From Fulvia fulva (taxonomy: Eukaryota > Ascomycota > Dothideomycetes > Mycosphaerellales > Mycosphaerellaceae), in NCBI RefSeq assembly GCF_020509005.1, contig NC_063014.1:5518001-5582000 (forward strand): a stretch of DNA of 64,000 nt, in the 5' to 3' direction. Below the pieces are notes generated by a model. It saw only the letters and a program-made list of their open reading frames with translations. It did not search any database and was not told the DNA's origin. This document shows positions 11,023-23,067 of this stretch, in pieces. Within the stretch, counting starts at the first letter, position 1. Every line of letters begins with the position of its first letter. The translations under genes were made by a program, and so were the position numbers.

Positions 11023-12723
11023 CTACGACGAGTTCGAATTATCAGCACACGACCACGGCGAAGTACTAGCACCCGCATCCAACGCATTAATAATCCCCAC
11101 AATCGATCCATAAGTTCCCGCAATCGTCAAGAAAGTACCACCAATGATGATGAACCATGCCCACGCAACACCGAGCTTCCACTTAAAGTCGCGGTTCGGT
11201 CTGCTCCAGTTGTCGTACAGCCACATAAAGCCCATCGGTTGCAGGCAGAGCAGAGTTCCAAAAGCGGCGCCTGCGAAGGAGACCAATTCGCCGAAGACGG
11301 GGATCGCGCTGGCCAGGATATACGAGACTAAGGCGATTCCTGCTGTGCAGCAGAGCCATACGATCCAGTGGGTTGGTGTGTTGCTGCTTAGGTGGTGGGA
11401 GCCTTTCAGTATGCGGACGAAGATGAACTTAGCAGGGACCTGATAGTGGTTAGTGGAGGAAGAGCAGCAGCGACTACTTTACTTACGTGGCTCAGCAAAA
11501 TCATAGAAGCCAACAAGCCTGGAAGTGCCAACCCGTAGCAGATTCTCTTCATGAGAACACCCGCGGATCCAAGGGCTGGTGAGGCGACATAGGACCCGCA
11601 AAAGTAGTACACGACGATGCCAATGGCAAGGTAGAGAGCTGTCACGACACCTTGACAGATTGCCATGGAGCGCACGTACTTGCGAGGCTCGCGCATCTCG
11701 GACACGATTGAGAAGAAAGCGGGCGTGCCAGCGTAGGCGAAGACCAGTGTAGATAGAGCCTGAAATGCACTGGCTGGCGTCGGAGTAGCCGTGATCCTGT
11801 AGTCGGAGCTCCATGGGCCGGTCTGTGGTGCTGCAGAGGGGCGGTCTTGAACACCTACTGCGACGGTGAGGACGAGGACTAGATCAACAAGGTTAGCACA
11901 TATACTCTCATCCGCTAGATATGAACATCGACTCACTGGCTGAGATAATACCAACCACACCCACCCACGCGAGCCATGTGATACGCCCGAGGGTCTGAAT
12001 GCTCGAGAACAGGAAACCAATGATGGCAGCAACGGCCACAAACACAGCGGTACAGGCTCCATGGAGTGACAGAGCGTTTAGCGCAATGCTAATGGAGACC
12101 ATTGCAGATCCAGCCACGAAGATCCAGACTATGATGGTGTTAGTGCAAGCAACTCAAGACAAAATGCCAGAATCTGGAGTCGTACATAGGCAGAATACAG
12201 TGCCCATGATGATGTAGCCGGCCTTGCCCATCAGCAGTCCACCAACGTCGTCAATGCCGTACACTTCTGGGTGGTTGATCTTGAATATGCCCACGATGTA
12301 ATCGGACCAAGTCGTCATGATCGCAATTGCCAGTAGACAGATGACGCCCGGGACCATACCAACCGTGTCCTACAGGTCCGTTAGTCTGGTGGAACTCTCT
12401 TCAGAGTCAAGACCTTGAACGATGGATCGCCACTTACGAAGACCAGAGGGATGCCGAGCACACCAAGACCGATCTGTGTCTTGAGCATAAGCACGACACC
12501 TCCCATCCATCCGACCTATTTCGACCTATGTCAGTCCATTTCCGATCTACCGTAAAACCCTCCAACATACATTGCGATAATTAGGCCCATTCGTCACATC
12601 GCCAAACACAGCATCATTCGTAACACACGTATCGGCCTCCGGATCATAGCCATACGAATAACGTCTCTTCTCCTGAGCATTCTCGGTATGCCATCCCGTT
12701 TCTGCCTTCACGTCGTTCTGCAT
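11023..12723 (-). CDS. Amino acid transporter (Aa_trans/AAAP family, Neurospora mtr-like)
   Basis: Six exons read on the minus strand: 12723-12571, 12515-12438, 12369-12186, 12128-11937, 11878-11487 and 11439-11023, 1416 nt, 471 aa. Introns are 55, 68, 57, 58 and 47 nt, with GTATGT, GTAAGT, GTACGA, GTGAGT and GTAAGT 5' sites and CTAAC or CTGAC branch points; frames join without stops. The protein has a polar 50-residue N-terminus, then about 11 membrane segments beginning GGVVLMLKTQIGLGVLGIP, the characteristic first helix of this family. The segment TLVFAYAGTPAFFSIVSEMR resembles the conserved TM6 region. The role would be proton-coupled uptake of neutral or aromatic amino acids at the plasma or vacuolar membrane. 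An in-frame stop lies three codons upstream of the chosen ATG. The gene is divergent from the calmodulin-like gene. Confidence 0.88.
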
Positions 12724-13588
12724 TTCGTTCTAACTTTCCTGGAGACACTGGGGAAGCTGGAGAAGAAGTGGAACATGGGTTGGAGAAGAAGGAAACCGTC
12801 TTCAAACGTTATTCTTCTATAGAGTGGATCAGAGCACGTGCGACTGCCCAGGATTCGCAGAACGGAACACCGATAGTTACCTAGAGACAGCATAGTGCAA
12901 GTTCTCCCCTCGTAGTGATAGCGCGAAGGATCAGGTGCGTCCAATCAAGCAATATTTGTGACACCCGGATCGGCACCCTCCACTTCTCGGAAGGCTTGCC
13001 CGACCAAGGATGTAGTCTAACACCGGGCTACCAGGTCTTGATCAGGGACGATTGCCGGTTAGATATGGGTATGAATGCGCGCACATTCTCGTGGGACAGC
13101 ATCAGCATCGGATGAGCTTCCGATCTTGCATGGAAGCCGACAGCAGGTCGGGCTATTGTGGGATACCGTGCCAGTACGCGAATGATCCACGTGGAAGCAT
13201 GGTCGGCAGTACCAGATCTTGGACATAGAGTGGACCTGACGCATGTACATGCCGCTTGTGGTCGGCCCTGGAGATGAGTTCCATGCAATGCGCTGCGAGA
13301 TCCACTGAGAGTGCGGCTGGAGTCGGCTCTGGGACAGCTCGCGGGCGAGGCAATCGCGATCGCTGCTCTGTAATGGCTTGAAAGGTGGAATGATGTTTCC
13401 GTGGAAAGTGATGAGATGCTGACATTTGCAGAGAGATAGAGGAAAGAAAGAAGAGTAACAAGCTCTTGCTGCACAGAAGGAGCTTGCAGTGTTCCACCAG
13501 TGACGTCCTCGCTTGGCCCCACCAAAACACACCACATGCATGCAGTCCGACCTTTCAGCTCCATGTGACAGCATCTGCATCAACAACC
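12724..13588. promoter_or_regulatory. Divergent promoter region between transporter and calmodulin-like gene
   Basis: 865 bp of unique sequence between two outward-facing starts. It contains a CACGTG E-box-like hexamer near 12835. Three overlapping minus-strand frames at 13028-13586 are open in different phases but lack codon structure or family resemblance, so I treat them as chance. Confidence 0.45.
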
Positions 13589-14150
13589 ATGGCCGACAGC
13601 GTCCTGTCCGAGCAGGAAATCAAACACTTCCGAGAGGCATTTGCACTCTTCGATAAGAACGGCGATGGTGAGACGTACCGCTCCAAGCAAAATGCTTCTT
13701 TGCCTCAAGGTTGATCATCCTGGTAGGCGAAATAACAGCCGAGGAGCTGGGCGCGGTGATGCGATCTCTGGGGCAGAACCCCAGTGACTCCGAACTGAAA
13801 GACATGATCAACGAGGTTGATGTCGACCAGACTGGCTCGGTCGACTTTTCCGAGTTTTTGCAGATGATGGCGCTGAAACTTAAAGACACCGACGAGGAGC
13901 AGGCTCTGTATGAGGCTTTCCGCGTGTTCGATAAGGATGGCAGTGGCACCATATCAGCTGAGGAACTCAAGGCGGTCATGAAGACTCTGGGGGAGGATCT
14001 GTCGGATAAGGAGCTGGATGAGATGTTGAAGGAGGCCGATACTGATGGGGACGGAACCATTGATTGTAAGTCGTCCTGACACGGCCTGTGATTCATTAAA
14101 GCTGACAGCAGACAGACAAGGAGTTCGCAGCATTGATGAGCCAGAAGTAG
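13589..14150 (+). CDS. Calmodulin-like protein with four EF hands
   Basis: Three exons: 13589-13667, 13727-14065 and 14116-14150, 453 nt, 150 aa. Introns are 59 nt (GTGAGA...GTAG) and 50 nt (GTAAGT, branch CTGAC, ACAG). The protein begins [20 protein letters not shown] and ends FAALMSQK. It has four canonical loops, [36 protein letters not shown] and [12 protein letters not shown], each keeping acidic residues at positions 1, 3, 5 and 12 or their usual substitutes (loop 2 has Gln and Gly in the middle). The length matches calmodulin, but divergence from the near-invariant fungal calmodulin suggests a second, calmodulin-like paralogue. It would bind Ca2+ and regulate kinases, calcineurin or other targets. 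The first intron falls inside EF loop 1. Confidence 0.92.
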
Positions 14151-14943
14151 ATACTGATATGGCTTAATGTGTTGGGAAGAAATTGATGAGCTCACCTTGC
14201 GCCTGGGGCATTGCACAAGCCACCGTGGCCTGTCAATGTGGTCAAATGTGGTCAAGGCTTGGCAGTCACCAGCATGAAGGAGCACATGGCGTTCTCAATA
14301 TCAATCAAATGACTTTCTTCTACTCGCTGGTCTCTTCCCATAGTAAATGCAAATTGTCCGTCATGGCCCCTCTTTCGGGCATGAATATGCAGCTGGGCAC
14401 CTCAAGCTCCAATCAAGACACGTTGTCGGTCTTCATCCTTACTACTCATTGGGAGACTCAATGGAGGGGTTTTGTTGATTACCGGTATTCAGTTTATGGC
14501 CATGCTATGTCCTGGATTCTAACAAGACGCTCCCGAGGGTCGGTGACAAAGTTTATTGCCGCCGAGCGCTTCGACTATTTATCGAGACGCAGGCCGTTGC
14601 TTTAACACGCTGGCATGTAGTCGAGTAGCGAGGTCCGATTGCTATAGTCGAGGGTATAGCGCGTCGACGTATGTTACATCTACAGATTACGTTGTATCTA
14701 CTTTAGCAGCTCTCCAGAAGTGAAGTCGACATATATAGCGGCGGCAACATACCTTTCACCAGGCCTTGTCCGTTCATAGTCGGATCGTGGGCTCATGTCG
14801 TACGCATTGTGGTATCTGAGATCCACAGTAGGAAATCGTGGCTGAAGCTTGGCGTCATTGTTTTCCAAGACGCGTATCGACTACCACGCCTATCTCAACT
14901 TCCTTCTCACTGCGACGTCACTAAACACACGTCTTGATTATAG
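14151..14943. other. 3' flank of calmodulin-like gene, unique DNA up to LINE1-B
   Basis: 793 bp without a supported gene. A 140-codon frame (14183-14605) shows no family features and starts inside the probable 3' UTR. At 14931-14943 the minus strand reads CTATAATCAAGAC, the insertion site of LINE1-B. This is the right edge of the un-RIPed island. Confidence 0.5.
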
Positions 14944-15665
14944 ATAGATTTGTCATTCCCCTGTTCTAGGACCCTATTCGGCCTATGTAGGTATATATCT
15001 ATTGTTATATACAAAGGGAAACCCGAATAGGTAAAAACCCTTCGCGCCCCCGACTTCTCCTTATCTAGATTAGCTTTCCCTCTAAACGTACGTAGTCTAT
15101 GTTACTACCCCGTTAGCCCCCGCTCCTAGCCGGTCTCGTCGCGCTACGTCGTGTCCTCTCTTCCTATACTGCTCCTACTAGGCGGTACTATTCTAGCTAG
15201 CCCTTCTCTAGTATCTAGTTCGTAATACGCCGTAGGTCCTTAGCGTTATTAAGAAGTGCCCTAATCGTCCGGTTCCTCGCCTTTGCTATCTACTCCCCCC
15301 TTCCTAGCGACTACCTCGGACAGACGAGGAGTGTATACCGTACGTTCTAGGAGCGATAGCCGTAGGGGCAGCTAGTATTCGTATATCCTAGAACCTTCCT
15401 CTATAATAGGTACCCCTAGAGGCCGATGTGTTCGCTTCGTAGTTAGGTTGCTATACTACTCTATACCCTCGTAAGGCGGTAGTAGATAAGCTTCGGGGGG
15501 TGCTTAACCGCGGATTTCGTAGCTAACTATTCCTTAGGTTATCCCGCTAGCTAAGGGCGTCTACTATACCCTACAACCTAGTTGTTCTACCTCTCTTTCT
15601 ATAGTTGCTCTATAAACGATTTCCTACCTTCCTATCGTATTACTAGCTATTCGTCCCTTACCCGG
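14944..15665 (-). mobile_element. LINE1-B: RIPed LINE 3' end, inverted
   Basis: Reverse complement of the last ~0.7 kb of LINE1-A/C, including the 3' UTR and the ATCTATCT tail, inserted in unique DNA at CTATAATC. It is cut at 15665 by the copia-1R LTR; the missing 5' part is not found beyond the copia element, so the junction is rearranged. It is heavily RIPed. Confidence 0.85.
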
Positions 15666-15872
15666 TATTACGTTAGAAGTATAGGAAGTTATTATACGGG
15701 CTTATATAGGGTGTTTTAGAAGCAGGTTATATATTGTATATGTCTATCTAGAATAGACAAGTATTGCTCTTAAAGAGGCTGTAGGTGACTAATTAGTCAC
15801 CTGATTCTTAGCGTACGTAGCCTTAAGTTTCAATAATAGGATATTGCCTATATATACGCTCGGATCGCGATA
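15666..15872 (-). repeat. copia-1R 3' LTR
   Basis: RIPed 207-bp LTR, same orientation as the one at 22269-22475. The purine tract AAGGGGGTG (minus strand) abuts it at 15873-15881. Confidence 0.85.
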
Positions 15873-18800
15873 CACCCCCTTAGCTCGTACGCTAGAGTAA
15901 ATGAGCTGATTCCTATATAAACGCGTGCACCCTGTTCTAACTACCCCCCTACCTATAGTAGTGACGTTAGGCCCTCGGTATTACTACTACTATAGGAAGG
16001 GTAAGTTAGCTATTTTAAGTGAAGTAAGGTAAGGTGAGTAAGGTGAGCTTTATACCCCTTCCCTTATTCCTCACTTTTACTACTACTATTATTACCTATA
16101 TAAAAAGCATAGAATATATAACTATTGCCGGTAAGATAGCTTAGGTAATAGTCCCGTTATACGGACTTTTACTTAAGTATATAATTATCTTACCTACCGG
16201 TAAACATTAGAGGACTTAAGTTCAATCCAGGGGTAGCCTTAGTCCTATCGTATACTTAAATATATATTGTCGTCCGCTCAACTTATTAAATTGTCCGATA
16301 ATTACTCTATACTAAGTTATTTCGCTCCGGCGAATAGTAAGAGAGCTCGCTCTACCCCTAGGGAGTATAAGATACTAGTTAGTAGCGTAATGTACTAGGC
16401 TGTCTACGACAGAGGTTATACTATATAAGGTGTAATAGGGCTCTAATAGGTAACACCGGAGCAACGGTATTAGAAAGTTAAAAAGGTACCTTTGGGGTGC
16501 CTTACTTTCTATACTTTTAAAGGTCATTACCTTAGGGTAGTGATACCTTTTTGTTTTAGGCAAGTGTGTACTATATATAAGGTACAAAAGTAGCGGATAA
16601 TGTAGTGACAAGGTAGTAGTATTATTACTAGTAGTAAGTTAGAGGCGTTTCTCGCTTTCTAATTAGACGCGCTACTTTTGTCGCGCGCGTACGCTACTAC
16701 TAGTAACAGGGGTGTTTCTCGCCCTTGCGCTATTAGCCAATAGGAGTCCGAGAAACACCTATTAATAATAGTGCTAGGGCCCAACCGGTGAATAGTAGAT
16801 ACTTTGCCCTAGCTTCGTTATTGTCTATAGTATTAGTAGCTACTAGTAGCCGTGTTTTACGCCTACTAGCGCTTCTAGAGAGGTGTCCGTAAAGATGAAG
16901 CCGTTCGGTATTTGTTTCGAGATAAGGTAAGGCCGCTACTACGGGCTTCTTAGGCGTCTATTAGCCCGTTACCTCCTAATACGGCTATAGAGGGCACTAA
17001 GGTGCGTAGGTCTACGCCTTCCTTAGCTATATTAAGTAGCTTAACGAAGCGCTTGTGCTTCTGTAGTAGAAGCAGCTTAGTCAGCCCGTCTATAGGCATG
17101 TCGTTAGTACTAAGATACTTGATCTTAATGTCTCTGCGCTAGTCTCGCTATCGGAGCTAGTAGTAGTAGATATTAACGTAGCGTAGCTTTGTGTTAAGCT
17201 TTTGCCCTTATTAGTTAATAAAGCGGATAGTCTACGTATTGTCGTAGTATAAGTAGGTACGCTAATTAAACTGAAGGTGTATCTTAGCGAAGACTCGTTC
17301 CTACTATATAAGCTCTAAGGCAGCTTACGAAAGCCCGAGTAGCTCAGCCTCTATTAAGGACTTAGTAATAGTGATTTGTTTAGATGCCTTATAATCTATT
17401 AGTCTACCGAACAGTATAAAGACCTAGCTATTTAAGCTAGTCCTGTTATTATTTATACCGTAGGACGCGTCCGATACTCTAAAGAACTCGTAGTTACTAC
17501 CGAGGTGCTCTAGTTAGCTATAAAGGCTAGTGATGTGTTTGCTAGCGCTATATATAAGGCAGAGGTTCTTAGTCTCTAGGAGATAGCGTAAGTACTAATC
17601 TGTAAGCTTAAGGTATATCTTAGTTAGCTTAGTTAGATACTACGATAGTATAGATAAGGAAAAGGCGATGTTAGGCCGCGTATATATAGCGGCGAAGTTA
17701 AGGGATCCTATACGTTATTAGTACGTAAGGATAGCGATAGAGGTGGGTTAATGACCCTCTAGAACGGTCTAATCAAGGTGTTAATCTACTAGTACTATCG
17801 TTTTGCGTACATTCGTAGATATACTAAATTTAGCGGCTAGCTTCTTAATGTAGTCTTCTTAAGAGAGCTATAGTAAGCGCTTGTTTCTATCGCGCGTAAC
17901 CTTGATTCCTAGGAACTAGGAGAGATCACCGAGCTCGTACATTTTGTACTTAGTAAGCAGCCGCTACTTAATGTTAGTAGTATAGGCCTTATACTTACGG
18001 TAGTAGAGCATAACTAGGTCGTTAACGTAAAAGAAGAATATAACCTTATTGTTATAGTAGATATATTTAGAGTCCGATAGGGGTACTAGTCTAAGGGAGG
18101 CTAGCGTCTCGGTTAGGGAGTTATACTACAATAAAGAGGACTCCTTTAGACCGTAGAGGGCCTTAACTAGCTTAAGGGCGTGTCTATAGGATGGCCTGTC
18201 GATTCTAGGAGGTAGTTATAGATATATAGTATATAGTAGGTCCGAGTTTAGGAAGGCGTTAATAACATTGAATTGTTCGGCTTCTAGGTCGAAGCTCGCG
18301 GCTATAGTATAGTAGAGGCGGAATATACTTACTAGTAGTGTAGCGGCGTATATGTCTAAGTGTGTTCCTTATAAATCGCCTCTTACGTATAGCCTAGCCT
18401 TAAAGCTCTTTAGTATACCGTGCTCGTCTAGTTTATATTTATATACCTACTTAAGCGGTAGTAGTAGCTAAAGTCCCTCCTCTTACTAAGCATCCTAATC
18501 CTTCTCTTCCTTTATTACCTATCTAAATGTGCCTGTTGCTAGGGCTTTAGTAAACTCCTTAGCTATAGCTTCGATCTACTATTAGGAGAAGCGGTGTTTT
18601 ATAGCGGCTCGGTAGTTAGAAGGTTCGGGCGGAAGGTTATCGCGGTGTATAGAGGTAGTAGTATTAACACGCCTTAGAGGGCTATTACCTCTTCGTGTAG
18701 GGCTTCGATCACTCTTATCGCGATAGGCGCGTGTTCTAGGTTATATACCGGACATCTAGCCGATAATTATATTAGCGACTATAATCTAGTATAGTATATA

Positions 18801-21800
18801 GTAGAAGTAGGCCGTTAGTAGGCGCTTTCTATTCTCTATAACTATATAGTTCGACTCCTCTAGTATATAGAGCTCTAGCTCTAGGGGGAAGAGTAGTATA
18901 TTAGACGCGTTATATATTAGCGTATCTTCTAGTAGTATAAATGTGAATAGATATAGCTCGCGATTAGGGTCCGTGTTGCCTATAATCTCCTTACGGTCTT
19001 CCACGGTAAGGGCATCTATTATCTACTACTATAGGGTGTCGTAGTAGTTAGTAGTGTTATATACTAACTACTATATATTGTCTTGAGTCACGTGATCTGT
19101 TACGTGCTCGATTTGCCGGTCTTTTTAGTTATATATTACTAACTCGCGGTGTTACGGCTAGTATAGTTCTTACCTAAGGAGCTTTTAGTAGGCGTCTCGA
19201 GGTTATTAGGTATACCGCTATTTAGCCTATTCTTCTACCCCCTCGGCCTATACTATATCTTGCTCGTAATAAGCGATATATAGGTCGTAGTATTATTTAG
19301 GCTCTTTAGCCGGTTCCGCTATTACGATGTTCTCGATAGGGGTCGTATACCCTACTATTAGGCGTAATAGGTTATAGAACGTAGTCTTATCGAAGAGGAC
19401 GTCCTTAACTCGTATAACCCTATCTTTTAATAGGTCCTATACGCGGTAGATGTTAGTAGAGTCGTATCCTATAAGGTAGCCTATAAGCGCTCTCTCTTAG
19501 AGTTTCTCGCTCTTACTAGGCTAATCTAGTCTATAGATAAACACGTATATAAGGGAGCTATACACCACTATATGACCTACGTTTAGAATTCGTCCTATTG
19601 CTAATTCGAATAGGGTCTTCTAGCCCTTTAACTAGATAGGGGATCGCTAGAGGATATATACCGCTACTATAATATATTCTAGCTAAAGCTTTTCCGGCAA
19701 TCGTACGTAGATACGAATAGTTCTACTTATAGTAATGATTAGAGCTCTAGCTCTTTCTACTAGGTCCTACGTAGGCGCGTATTCCGCGGTTACGTGCTAT
19801 TCAATCTTATTGTTATTAATAACTAAGCGAAACACCTTCCTAATAGCGGGCTCGTTATCGCTATAGAAGTATACGAACCTACGACTAATAAAGTTGATAA
19901 AGCTTAGTAGGCTATTAAAGTAAGCTAACACTAATTACTAATCCCTGTTCTTAATAGTGAACTAGAAGTGTCTATAGGTATCTAGATCGTAGAAGTAGAC
20001 GAGGTACCTATTACCGTTATAGGCGATAGTGAATTCTACTAAGTCTATAGCTATATAGCCGTATAGGGTCATTACCCTAATAGGCTAAGACCGATTATAT
20101 ACCTTATAAGCTTTGCTAAGCCTATATACTCTATAATGTATAGTAAGGGGTGCGCTTAGACTATCGTTAATAATCACCCCCTCGACTCTAAGCGGCAACT
20201 ACTTACTACGTTCAGCGCTAATATAACTAAAGATTTGATGCTACTAGCGGCTAGAGAGCTTTCGGTGTTTAATAGGGGTCCTACTGGACGTAGCTACACC
20301 TTTAGTGCCCCTAGTAGTGTTTATAACTACGAGAACGTACGGTTACTATCCTCTGAAGTAGTTAGAGATACTACGCTATTAGTAGGTTCATTGCCAATGT
20401 TTGTACCCCTACTAATAGTGCTAATAAAGTGCGCGTTACGCATCTTTTTAGTAACCTTCGGTAGTACTAGGCTCTCTTTTATAGGCTATTAGTAAATGAT
20501 AGGTGACTTAGGTAGTATGACCACCTTAAAGAAAGGGATTGTACTAGTAGGGCGGTGTAGGTCTATCAATTTAGTATCGTTGTGCTATATTAAATTGCTA
20601 CATCCGTACTACTAGAGTCCGGCTCTTTCTATACGTATATAAGAGATGACGTTTATATAAAAGCCTAGGTAGTAAGCTATATCTAGTAAGGTAAATGAAT
20701 AGCCTCTAATTAATATATAAACACGCCCTAACGCTACAATTAGAAAGGTAGTTATTCTAGCCTAGATTTCTAAGGTAGTAAGGCGCTCTATAATAAACTC
20801 TACACCCTCCTAGTCATAATGATTAATCATATAAGTGTCTGAACAGTTATTATATACCTAGTAATCCCTAAAGTTGACGCTTAACTTACTAATTGAGCTA
20901 GAAAGAACAGTAAGGCCAACAAAGCCCTTATCGCTTAGTAATGCCTTCTTCGTATTAGTAATAGCCTTGTCACGTTCCTAGTCCTTACGATTGTTACGAT
21001 TTAATACGCTAAGCAGACGCTCGCCGTCGTCGCTTAAGCAGTAGTTATTAAAGTTTTTCTAGTACTTCTTCTACTACTCTAAGCGCTAATCCTTTACTAG
21101 GCGCTTATCGGGGTTGATTATATCGTATAAGAACAGGCCCTTATAACAGGTGTCCTTAGGCTCGCCGGTAATGTTCTAGTAGCCGCTTGGCCTATTATTA
21201 TCCTTATCTTTGTTCTTATCGCCGCGGCTACTACTACGACCCTTATTACTACGGCTATTACTACGGTTATTGTTACCGCGGCTACTACTACGGTCACCCT
21301 CCTTTTAACTAGTACCTATAGGTGCTGTTTCATCCTCTACTTCTACTAAGGTTTCTCCGGAGAAGGTTACGAAGACTAATCGACCGTTAGTTATTACTAG
21401 TGCGGTGTCGCGTATCTATTCGAGGTAACGCTTAGTAAGCTTTTATAGTAACATTTTGTTACGCTTCTACTTGTTATATAGAGAAGCACCGTAGGCTAGA
21501 GCCTACTTCTACTAAATAGTAAGTAGGAAGTGTCTACTAAGGTCGTCGTACTCGGCGTAGTTATACTTAAGTATCTTAGTCTATAAAACTAACTAGTCTA
21601 AGTACTAGTCGTCAATTCTACGTACGCTAGCCTTCTAAAGCCTAGACAGCTTAAGCGTAAGCTACCGCTTACGTAGTATATCGTCTAGACTATACTGATC
21701 CTTAAGAGCCTAGTATTTTGCTCTAAGGGTGTTCTAGCCGTGCATTAGCTCTTACCCTAGCTCTGTCGTCGTACGGATAAGGTAGGTAATAAGCTTTAAT

Positions 21801-22268
21801 TGCGTAGTAGTAAAGATGTCGTATATCCGTTACCTTCGGTCTACGTCTATTTGTCGTAGCTTGATAAGATCTCTTAATATAGCGTCTCCTACCGTATACG
21901 CTTATTAGATTTCCTTAAACGTTAAGTAAGTAGGCTCTATTAGCTCGTTACTTAGTTAGTAAGGATCTATATACTTCTAGACATTTAAAGACTCTACGTA
22001 GAGCTCTAGCTAACGGTTAAACTTGTCCTATTAGTTATAGCTCTTTAGAACTACGGTACCCTAAGGTAGAGTACCGGTAGTTACCGGCGTCTCGGTAGTA
22101 GCTATAACTATAAAATAGGTTATAGGCTAGTAAAAGTTCTACGCGGGTTCACTAGGCCTAGGGGATACTACTGTACTAGTTTTAGCAGTAGTGCTATAAC
22201 GATACAAACTCTACTTTAGGGCTTCCTTATCGTAGCAAATGTTAGTGAGCGCTAATCGGGCTTATAAC

Positions 22269-22475
22269 TATTATATTAGAAGTATAGGAAGTTATTATAC
22301 GGGCTTATATAGGGTGTTTTAAAAGCAGGTTGTGTATTATATATATCTATCTAGAATAGACAAGTGTTGCTCTTAAAGAGGCTATAGGTGACTAATTAGT
22401 CACCTGATTCTTAGCGTACGTAGCCTCAAGTTTTAATAATAGGATGTTGCCTATATATACGCTCGGATCGCGATA
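22269..22475 (-). repeat. copia-1R 5' LTR
   Basis: RIPed 207-bp LTR, the partner of 15666-15872. The inner edge reads TATTATATTAGA where the less mutated solo copy reads TATCACGTTAGA. Confidence 0.85.
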
Positions 22476-22794
22476 GGTTATAGACGCGGCCTTAATTATA
22501 GTTCTTATTGAAGTTCTCTAGGAAGGTTTAAACTTATAAGGAAACTACCTTATAACCCCGCCGAGGTACTAGTAAGGTACCTAGAAGGTACCTAACTAGT
22601 ACCTCCGAAGTACTCCCTAGGGGCCTTAGCGGTCGTACGAACAAAAGCTACCTCTCGCTCGAGAAGTACTCTCGCTCCTTAGGCAATATTAATAGCTAAA
22701 TATATACTACTTAGTTCTCGTTATATACCTATTTAACTCGCCTTATAGAACTATAGTACAAGTATACTCCCTTAGCTACTTAGCGCTTATAGTT
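22476..22794. other. Unassigned RIPed sequence
   Basis: 319 bp of RIP-like sequence with a GGTACC-rich stretch near 22550-22600. No recognisable protein block; possibly the flank of a lost element. Confidence 0.4.
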
Positions 22795-22832
22795 TATTAA
22801 GAATATATAGGCCGTAGGACAAGTATATAGGT
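22795..22832 (+). repeat. Truncated RIPed start of the 544-bp LTR family
   Basis: 38 bp beginning TATTAAGAATATATAGG, matching the first bases of the un-RIPed element at 51524 (TGTTAAGAACATACAGG), then cut by the copia-2 LTR at 22833. The differences are the G-to-A and C-to-T changes expected from RIP. Confidence 0.7.
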
Positions 22833-23067
22833 TATTAAATAGGTACGGGTAGATAGTAGCGGAGTGGAGTAAGAGATCAATCTTTAACTAACTAATAGCA
22901 CGAGCATATAGCAATATATTAGGAACCAATATGTTGATTGTATTAGATGTCTATCTAAGCTAAAGGGGAGAGAAGGTATCTCCCTATAAGCTGAGTTATC
23001 GTAGATGCCTTAGGCTGCTAGATCACTTCCCAATTGTTAACTCCCTTTGAGATGCTATATCTTAACA
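22833..23067 (-). repeat. copia-2 3' LTR (235 bp)
   Basis: Reads TGTTAAGATATAGCATCTC... to ...CCTATTTAATA on the minus strand. It is a direct repeat of 39180-39414 with scattered transition differences. Confidence 0.85.

Larger units (their letters stand above)
15666..22475 (-). mobile_element. copia-1R: full-length RIP-degraded Ty1/copia retrotransposon
   Basis: 6.8 kb bounded by direct 207-bp LTRs (15666-15872 and 22269-22475). On the minus strand, stop-riddled remnants appear in copia order. Gag is at about 22250-21300. Integrase is at about 20900-19450, with a SDNEPAIRKVF block near 19835-19870. Reverse transcriptase is at about 18500-17900, with DVINAFLN near 18270 and a VNDLVMLYY block near 18020. 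RNase H runs to about 17000. A roughly 1-kb non-coding 3' region precedes AAGGGGGTG and the 3' LTR. No target duplication is visible (CCCGG versus GGTTA), so one or both ends were rearranged. Just inside the 5' LTR lies GTTATAAGCCCG, which resembles the same position in copia-2 and may be part of the primer-binding site. Confidence 0.88.

Noticed and set aside
13028..13586. Three overlapping minus-strand frames of 125-178 codons
   Set aside because: They overlap in different phases in the divergent promoter region and have no recognisable domains.
14183..14605. 140-codon open frame downstream of the calmodulin-like gene
   Set aside because: No family resemblance, begins in the likely 3' UTR, and has no supporting context; treated as chance.
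20235..20492. 85-codon plus-strand frame in copia-1R
   Set aside because: It lies antisense to RIPed copia integrase sequence and has no independent support.
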